Positions 6,162 through 10,040 of a stretch of 10,040 nt of DNA are shown piece by piece. The DNA is taken from assembly GCA_009785885.1 (NCBI GenBank), contig WQUE01000243.1, forward strand, positions 1-10,040. Reading direction: 5' to 3'. This stretch comes from Actinomycetes bacterium (GTDB lineage: Bacteria; Actinomycetota; Actinomycetes; Propionibacteriales; Propionibacteriaceae). The notes under the pieces are model-generated. The model saw only the letters and a list, made by a program, of their open reading frames with translations, did no database searches and was not told the DNA's origin. The translations under genes were made by a program, and so were the position numbers. Each line of letters starts with the position of its first letter. Within the stretch, counting starts at the first letter, position 1.

Positions 6162-6167
6162 ATCGTA
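6162..6167 (-). promoter_or_regulatory. TACGAT -10-like box, possible leaderless start of the DUF1707-like gene
   Basis: The minus-strand TACGAT ends 6 nt before the ATG at 6155, matching the -10 to start spacing of leaderless actinobacterial transcripts. I see no convincing -35. The region up to 6321 is shared with the divergent binding-protein gene. Confidence 0.4.
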
Positions 6168-6241
6168 GGGCACGGGCCGCCGCGGAACGGTTGCGCCGTC
6201 AGCGCAGCGCGCCCGGCATGCTCTCATCGTGGGCAAGTGCG

Positions 6242-6290
6242 CAACATCTTGTTGTCTGAGGCAGACTTGTCTCCCAACAGACAACAAGTC
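6242..6290 (+). promoter_or_regulatory. Nested inverted-repeat cluster upstream of the first binding protein
   Basis: CTTGTTGTCTG (6248-6258) and CAGACAACAAG (6278-6288) form a perfect 11-bp inverted repeat around 19 nt. Inside and beside it are further matches: GTCTG/CAGAC (6254-6258/6262-6266), GACTTGT/ACAAGTC (6264-6270/6284-6290) and CAACA/TGTTG (6242-6246/6250-6254). Several of these pairings exclude each other. The cluster ends 20 nt before the Shine-Dalgarno (AGGAGG, 6310-6315). It may be a multi-site operator (TTGT/ACAA half-sites occur in operators of some GntR-family regulators) or a switching mRNA leader. I could not place a confident promoter. Confidence 0.5.
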
Positions 6291-6321
6291 TTCGTGCCGT
6301 ATCCGTCCGAGGAGGCCCTTC

Positions 6322-7164
6322 ATGAATCGCCACCCGCTTCGCCTGACCGTCGCCCTGGCCGTCGCCGGCCTCGTGCTGGCCGGCTGCTCGCCGTCGTCGT
6401 CCCCCGCCCCGTCCTCGACCACCACCAGCGGCATCACGTTGGTCAGTCCCGGCTCGTTGACCATCTGCGTCGACGTCCCCTACAAGCCGATGGAGTACGC
6501 CGACACGAACGGCGATGTCGTCGGCTTCGACATCGACTTCGCCCGGCTGGTCGCCGACCGGCTGGGTGTGAAGCTCTCGGTCATCCAGTCGGTCTTCGCC
6601 CAGATCTGGAGCGGGGCCAACTTCGCGGCCAAGAAGTGCGACCTCGGCTGGTCGTCCATCTCGATCACCGACGCCCGCAAGCAGGCCGTGCTGTTCTCGA
6701 TCCCCTACTTCGAGGCGACGCAGGCGCTGGGGGTCGGCCTCAACTCGGGCATCAACGGCCTCGCCGACCTCAAGGGAAAGAACCTGTCCGTCCAGTCCGA
6801 CACGACCGGCGCCGACTACGCCGACGCGAACAAGGACAAGTACGGCTACAACGTCGTGATGTTCGACGACGGCGGCACGGCGCTGAACGCGCTGTTGTCC
6901 GGCCGGGCGGACGCCTCGCTGGTCGACAACGCGATCACGCGCGCATTCGTGTACGACAACAAGACGTCCGTCAAGGTGGCGACCGAGTTCCAGACCGGCG
7001 AGACCTACGGTGTCGCCGCCAAGATCGACGACGCGAACGCCGCCAAGCTGATGGACCTGGTGAACGAGGTGCTGACAACGGCGAACCAGGATGGCACGTA
7101 CCTGAAGATCTACCAGAAGTGGATCGATCCGGCGGCCACCTCGGCGGGGCTGCCGAAGGCATGA
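6322..7164 (+). CDS. Amino-acid ABC transporter substrate-binding lipoprotein 1
   Basis: The 280-residue protein has an N-terminal signal and lipobox L19-A-G-C22, so it should be lipid-anchored outside the membrane. A Ser/Pro/Thr linker (23-37) leads into a bilobed type-II periplasmic-binding fold (SBP_bac_3, HAAT family). Typical signatures are VVGFDIDFARLVADRLG (67-82), ITDARKQAVLFSIPYF (115-130) with Arg119 as the usual ligand alpha-carboxylate contact, and LVDNA with Asp202 as the usual alpha-amino contact. Cys49 and Cys106 are shared with the next gene's product and could pair. The ATG at 6322 has AGGAGG 6 nt upstream; the open frame extends 31 codons further left but through the inverted repeats, so that is not used. 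It is paralogous to the next protein. Its Trp110 beside the binding site is Ala113 there, suggesting a different ligand. The exact amino acid is not predictable. Confidence 0.9.
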   Translation: MNRHPLRLTVALAVAGLVLAGCSPSSSPAPSSTTTSGITLVSPGSLTICVDVPYKPMEYADTNGDVVGFDIDFARLVADRLGVKLSVIQSVFAQIWSGANFAAKKCDLGWSSISITDARKQAVLFSIPYFEATQALGVGLNSGINGLADLKGKNLSVQSDTTGADYADANKDKYGYNVVMFDDGGTALNALLSGRADASLVDNAITRAFVYDNKTSVKVATEFQTGETYGVAAKIDDANAAKLMDLVNEVLTTANQDGTYLKIYQKWIDPAATSAGLPKA

Positions 7165-7170
7165 ACTCTT

Positions 7171-7210
7171 GCATACTTATGTTGCCAAGCGCATAAGTAT
7201 GCGATAGACT
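7171..7210 (+). promoter_or_regulatory. Promoter with overlapping 11-bp palindromic operator, second binding protein
   Basis: GCATACTTATG (7171-7181) and CATAAGTATGC (7192-7202) form a perfect 11-bp inverted repeat with a 10-nt spacer, strikingly AT-rich for this genome. A promoter overlaps it: -35 TTGCCA (7182-7187) lies in the spacer, and after 17 bp comes the -10 TAGACT (7205-7210). The right arm therefore fills most of the -35/-10 gap and the left arm abuts the -35 upstream. A dimeric regulator binding both arms would cover the polymerase site. The alternative is a terminator for the preceding gene, whose stop is 6 nt upstream, but the stem is AT-rich and no U-run follows. Confidence 0.6.
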
Positions 7211-7294
7211 GGCGAGCGCTACAGCCCCGACGGCCCGGCACGCTCCCGAGCCGGCGAGGGGAAGCTCTCGCCATTCGACAAGAGGAGTTCGCTC

Positions 7295-8143
7295 ATGAAC
7301 CGCCACCTGGCCGTCGCCGCGGTGATCGCCGCTGCCGCCCTCACCCTCACCGGCTGCACCAAGCCCGGCAACCCGGCATCCCCGGGTACGAACACGTCCG
7401 GATCCACCCCGGCGGTGACCCTCGTCGCGCCCGGGACCCTGACCGTGTGCACGAACCCGCCGTTCCCGCCGCTGGAGGACGTGGACGCCTCGGGCAAGGT
7501 GGTCGGCTTCGATCTGGACCTGATGGGCGTGGTCGCCGACGCCCTCGGCGCGAAGGTGAACGTCATCCAGGCCGAGTTCTCCCAGATCACGTCAGGCGCC
7601 GTGTTCGCCGCGAAGAAATGCGACATCGGCGCCTCGGGCATCACGATCAATGACGCCCGCAAGCAGGCCGTGACGTTCTCGCGCCCGTACTTCAGCGCCA
7701 CGCAGGCGCTCGCGGTCAAGTCCGACTCGGGCATCACCGGCCTCGACGGCCTGTCGGGCAAGACGGTGGCCGTGCAGACGGACACGACGGGCGCCGACTA
7801 TGCCGACGCCAACAAGGACAAGTACGGCTACACCGTGATGGTGTTCGACGACGCGGGCACCGCCCTGAACTCGCTGCTGTCCGGACGCGCCCAGGCCGCG
7901 ATCGTCGACAAGGCGGTGGTCTATTCGTTCGTCGCGAGCAATCCGACGACGCAGGTGGCCACCGAGTTCCAGACGGGTGAGCTGTACGGCTTCGCCGCGA
8001 AGGGCAACGACGCGAATGCCACGGCCCTCATCGGCCTCGTGAACGATGCCCTCGCCAAGGCGGACACCGACGGGACCTACCTTCGCATCTACAAGACGTG
8101 GATCGACCCGCTGGCGACCACCGCCCCCCTGCCGCCCGCCTGA
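7295..8143 (+). CDS. Amino-acid ABC transporter substrate-binding lipoprotein 2
   Basis: The 282-residue paralogue of the preceding protein has a signal peptide with lipobox L18-T-G-C21, a Pro/Gly/Ser/Thr linker and the same SBP_bac_3 fold. Shared landmarks are VVGFDLDLMGVVADALG (69-85), INDARKQAVTFSRPYF (118-133) with Arg122, VDKA with Asp205, and Cys52/Cys109. A 17-residue block (163-179) is identical to residues 160-176 of the first protein. Pocket positions differ: NPPFPPLED in place of DVPYKPMEY, and GASGI in place of GWSSI, so ligand preference may differ. The ATG at 7295 has AGAGGAG 7 nt upstream. The gene has its own promoter and palindrome and is followed after 59 nt by the permease, so it is the likely operon-linked receptor. 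Confidence 0.92.
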   Translation: MNRHLAVAAVIAAAALTLTGCTKPGNPASPGTNTSGSTPAVTLVAPGTLTVCTNPPFPPLEDVDASGKVVGFDLDLMGVVADALGAKVNVIQAEFSQITSGAVFAAKKCDIGASGITINDARKQAVTFSRPYFSATQALAVKSDSGITGLDGLSGKTVAVQTDTTGADYADANKDKYGYTVMVFDDAGTALNSLLSGRAQAAIVDKAVVYSFVASNPTTQVATEFQTGELYGFAAKGNDANATALIGLVNDALAKADTDGTYLRIYKTWIDPLATTAPLPPA

Positions 8144-8166
8144 GGCCCGGCACCGCAACCATCACC

Positions 8167-8196
8167 GGGGCCACCCGGCCCCATCCGACCGATCGG
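8167..8196 (+). other. Intergenic hairpins between binding protein 2 and permease
   Basis: GGGGCC (8167-8172) pairs with GGCCCC (8177-8182) around ACCC. Just after it, CCGATCGG (8189-8196) is a perfect palindrome ending 6 nt before the permease ATG. The permease has no good Shine-Dalgarno. In many ABC importer operons such structures keep the binding-protein mRNA stable or lower downstream expression, giving more receptor than permease. That role here is inferred from position. Confidence 0.45.
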
Positions 8197-8202
8197 ACCA
8201 CC

Positions 8203-9114
8203 ATGAGCAGCCTTGAACCCGCCGGCGCGACGGCCACCACGGTGGCCCTCGCGGCCGCTCTGGGCGCGGACAAGCCGCGCCTGTCGCCACGCAAGCGCAC
8301 GGCGATCGTGCGGACGGTCCAGTACGTCGTGTTCGCCGCCGCGGTGGTCGCCTTGGCGTTCAGCGCGAACTGGCCGCAGATCAAGGCTGTGTTCTTCCGC
8401 GGCGACATGATCGTCACCACGCTGACGAACACGGTGACCGTCGGCACGGGCGCCGGGGTGGTGTTCCGGGCGCTGCTGCTCGCCTTCTTGAACACGCTCG
8501 CGTACAGCGTGGGGGCGTTCGTCATCGGGTTGCTGCTCGGGACGGTCCTGGCGCTGATGAAGCTGTCGCAGGTGGGGCCGTACCGGTGGGTTGCCACGGT
8601 GTACATCGAGATCTTCCGTGGCCTGCCCGCGCTCGTCGTGCTGCTGATCTTCAGCATGCTGGCGCTCGCGTTCTCCGGGCTCGTGCTGCCGCTCGACCCG
8701 TACGGCACCGTGTGGGCCGCGCTCGGCCTGGTGTATGCCGCGTACATGTCCGAGACGATCCGTGCCGGCATCCAGGCCGTGCCGAAGGGACAGGTCGAGG
8801 CGGCCCGGACCCTCGGCATGCCCGCCGGGATGGCGACGCGGCGCATCGTCCTTCCGCAGGCGTTCCGCATCATCACCCCGCCCCTGACCAACGACCTGAT
8901 CTCGCTGGTGAAGGACTCCTCGCTCGTCTACATCCTCGGTCTGACGGCCCAGGGGTTCGAGTTGACGAAATTCGGACGCAACCTGGCGAACGCCAACGCG
9001 AACCTGACGCCGCTGATGATGGCGGGCCTGTGCTACCTGGTCATCACCGTCCCGCTCGGCTTCCTGGTGCGCCGCATGGAGGCCTCCGCCGCCGCGAAGG
9101 GAGGCTCGAAGTGA
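8203..9114 (+). CDS. Amino-acid ABC transporter permease (HAAT family)
   Basis: The 303-residue inner-membrane permease (BPD_transp_1 type) begins with a polar N-terminus of about 32 residues and a first membrane helix near 33-56. Further helices lie at about 86-118, 143-165, 168-183 and 272-292. The HAAT motif E136-I-F-R139-G-L-P precedes the second core helix pair. The ATPase-coupling EAA loop is at 199-219 (EAARTLGMPAGMATRRIVLPQ), followed by FRIITPPLTNDLISLVKDSSL. Many HAAT permeases are about 220 residues; the extra N-terminal helix matches longer actinobacterial members. As the only permease gene in the cluster it probably acts as a homodimer. The ATG at 8203 was chosen because upstream codons fall inside the previous gene; its ribosome site is weak. 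The stop overlaps the ATPase start. Confidence 0.93.
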   Translation: MSSLEPAGATATTVALAAALGADKPRLSPRKRTAIVRTVQYVVFAAAVVALAFSANWPQIKAVFFRGDMIVTTLTNTVTVGTGAGVVFRALLLAFLNTLAYSVGAFVIGLLLGTVLALMKLSQVGPYRWVATVYIEIFRGLPALVVLLIFSMLALAFSGLVLPLDPYGTVWAALGLVYAAYMSETIRAGIQAVPKGQVEAARTLGMPAGMATRRIVLPQAFRIITPPLTNDLISLVKDSSLVYILGLTAQGFELTKFGRNLANANANLTPLMMAGLCYLVITVPLGFLVRRMEASAAAKGGSK

Positions 9115-9944
9115 GCCAGACGAACGTCGCCACACCGGTGCCGATGGCCAAGACGGTCGACCTGCACAAGAGTTTCGACGACCTGGAGGTCCTCAAGGGC
9201 ATCACGCTGGAGGTCGCCCCGGGGGAGGTCGTGTGCATCATCGGGCCGTCCGGGTCCGGCAAGAGCACGCTGCTGCGCTGCCTCAACATGCTCGAGGAAC
9301 CCACCGGCGGCGACGTGTGGGTGCACGGGATACGGCTGACCGATCCGGACGTGGACATCGACCGGATCCGGGCGCACATGGGCATGGTGTTCCAAAGCTT
9401 CAACCTGTTCCCGCACCTGAACGCGACGCAGAACTGCATGCTGGGCCAGACGGCCGTCCTGAAGCGCTCGAAGGCCGAGGCCAAGCAGATCGCGGAGGCG
9501 AACCTCGTCAAGGTGGGACTGCACGACCGGATGGACTACTTCCCGGCGCAGCTGTCCGGTGGGCAGCAACAACGCGTCGCGATCGCCCGGGCGCTGTCCA
9601 TGGACCCGCTGCTGATGCTGTTCGACGAGCCCACCTCGGCGCTCGACCCCGAACTGGTGGGCGACGTGCTCTCGGTGATGCGGCAGTTGGCCGACGACGG
9701 CATGACGATGATCGTCGTCACGCATGAGATGGCGTTCGCCCGCGACGTCGCCGACCGGGTGATCTTCATGGACGAGGGCCTGATCGTCGAGGAGGGGCCC
9801 GCCGATCAGGTCATCGGTGCCCCGCGCGAGGAGCGGACGCAGGTGTTCCTGCAGCGCGTCCTCGATCCGACGCACGTCCGCGAGATCGGCGAACTCGAAC
9901 CCGAGACGGTCTTGCCTGCCTGGACCCGGCCGAAGCTGCTCTAG
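9111..9944 (+). CDS. Amino-acid ABC transporter ATP-binding protein
   Basis: The 277-residue ABC ATPase of the GlnQ/HisP type energises uptake with the permease. Walker A is GPSGSGKS (45-52), the Q-loop is VFQ (Gln95), the signature is LSGGQQQR (148-155), Walker B is LLMLFDEP (167-174), the D-loop is SALD (176-179) and the switch histidine is His205 in VTHEM. All catalytic residues are intact. The C-terminal 35 residues (after about 243) extend beyond many family members and contain no recognised domain. The start is GTG at 9111: it overlaps the permease TGA (GTGA) and has GGGAGG 6 nt upstream, which indicates translational coupling. An ATG at codon 12 is a weaker alternative. Confidence 0.95.
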   Translation: MSQTNVATPVPMAKTVDLHKSFDDLEVLKGITLEVAPGEVVCIIGPSGSGKSTLLRCLNMLEEPTGGDVWVHGIRLTDPDVDIDRIRAHMGMVFQSFNLFPHLNATQNCMLGQTAVLKRSKAEAKQIAEANLVKVGLHDRMDYFPAQLSGGQQQRVAIARALSMDPLLMLFDEPTSALDPELVGDVLSVMRQLADDGMTMIVVTHEMAFARDVADRVIFMDEGLIVEEGPADQVIGAPREERTQVFLQRVLDPTHVREIGELEPETVLPAWTRPKLL

Positions 9945-10040
9945 ACAGTATGGGGTTGTAGGTGCGGGGCGGGGCCTCGCCGACAAAGATCGTGAGTTGT
10001 CGGCGGGGATGGCCCGCTGACCGTTAGCACATTTGTGGGA
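9945..10040. other. Non-coding right edge
   Basis: I see no gene in the last 96 bases. They hold the terminator-like hairpin and, after it, a more AT-rich stretch that may belong to the control region of a gene beyond the window. Confidence 0.5.
9975..10008 (+). terminator. Terminator-like hairpin after the ATPase gene
   Basis: CCTCGCCGACAA (9975-9986) pairs with TTGTCGGCGGGG (9997-10008), giving a 12-bp stem with one T-G pair and a 10-nt loop, 30 nt beyond the ATPase stop. No U-tract follows, but long stems without U-runs are common at actinobacterial operon ends. Confidence 0.6.

Noticed and set aside
6229..6321. N-terminal extension of the first binding protein to an upstream ATG
   Set aside because: The extension would be encoded by the inverted-repeat cluster and would place the signal peptide internally; the ATG at 6322 has a strong AGGAGG and begins a normal lipoprotein signal.
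8089..9135. A 348-codon open frame on the - strand opposite the permease
   Set aside because: It is antisense to a clear HAAT permease; the His/Arg/Gln-rich translation has no recognisable motif.
9817..10020. A 67-codon open frame at the right edge, + strand
   Set aside because: It overlaps the 3' end of the ATPase in another frame, is Arg/Ser-rich, and continues through the terminator-like hairpin.
1..10040. tRNA or rRNA genes, CRISPR arrays, insertion sequences, phage genes or toxin-antitoxin pairs
   Set aside because: I looked for cloverleaf-like segments, spaced short repeats, transposase motifs and small paired genes and found none that I could support.

Overview
The window is high-GC DNA from an actinobacterium. 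The evidence is the strong G/C bias at third codon positions, a ribosomal protein L17 with a long acidic tail, an RpoA beginning MLIAQRPTL, and TAnnnT-type -10 elements placed directly in front of start codons. A member of the Propionibacteriaceae or a close relative is plausible, but I cannot fix the genus by eye.

Left edge (1-839, + strand): the 3' end of a gene for a probably secreted protein made of two tandem pre-peptidase-C-terminal-like beta domains, cut by the window boundary. It converges on a uridine-kinase-like P-loop gene (849-1484, - strand). A perfect 11-bp hairpin between them also encodes the last residues of the kinase.

Middle (1545-5581, - strand): the translation/transcription block infA-rpmJ-rpsM-rpsK-rpsD-rpoA-rplQ, all transcribed leftwards. 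It has its own candidate promoter upstream of infA (5708-5737). The 37-codon rpmJ gene (5159-5272) is easy to miss because it is so short. The rpmJ-rpsM gap is 311 nt and holds a series of GC-rich hairpins. The genes adk and map, which commonly precede infA, are not here. Instead a small tail-anchored DUF1707-type protein (5757-6155, - strand) precedes infA.

Right part (6322-9944, + strand): a polar-amino-acid (HAAT, TC 3.A.1.3) ABC uptake system. It has two paralogous lipoprotein substrate-binding proteins in tandem, one permease and one ATPase. The two binding-protein genes have separate control regions, each built on a different perfect 11-bp inverted repeat. The second overlaps a good promoter. 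Hairpins lie between the second binding protein and the permease. The permease and ATPase genes overlap by 4 nt. The probable arrangement is two receptors feeding one transporter, with expression of each receptor controlled independently. A terminator-like hairpin follows the ATPase.

Most of the window is ordinary housekeeping DNA. I see no tRNA or rRNA gene, CRISPR array, insertion sequence or phage gene, and no clearly new multi-gene system. The points most worth a second look are the two palindromic control regions of the twin receptors, a nearly identical DNA patch shared by the receptors, and the structured rpsM leader.
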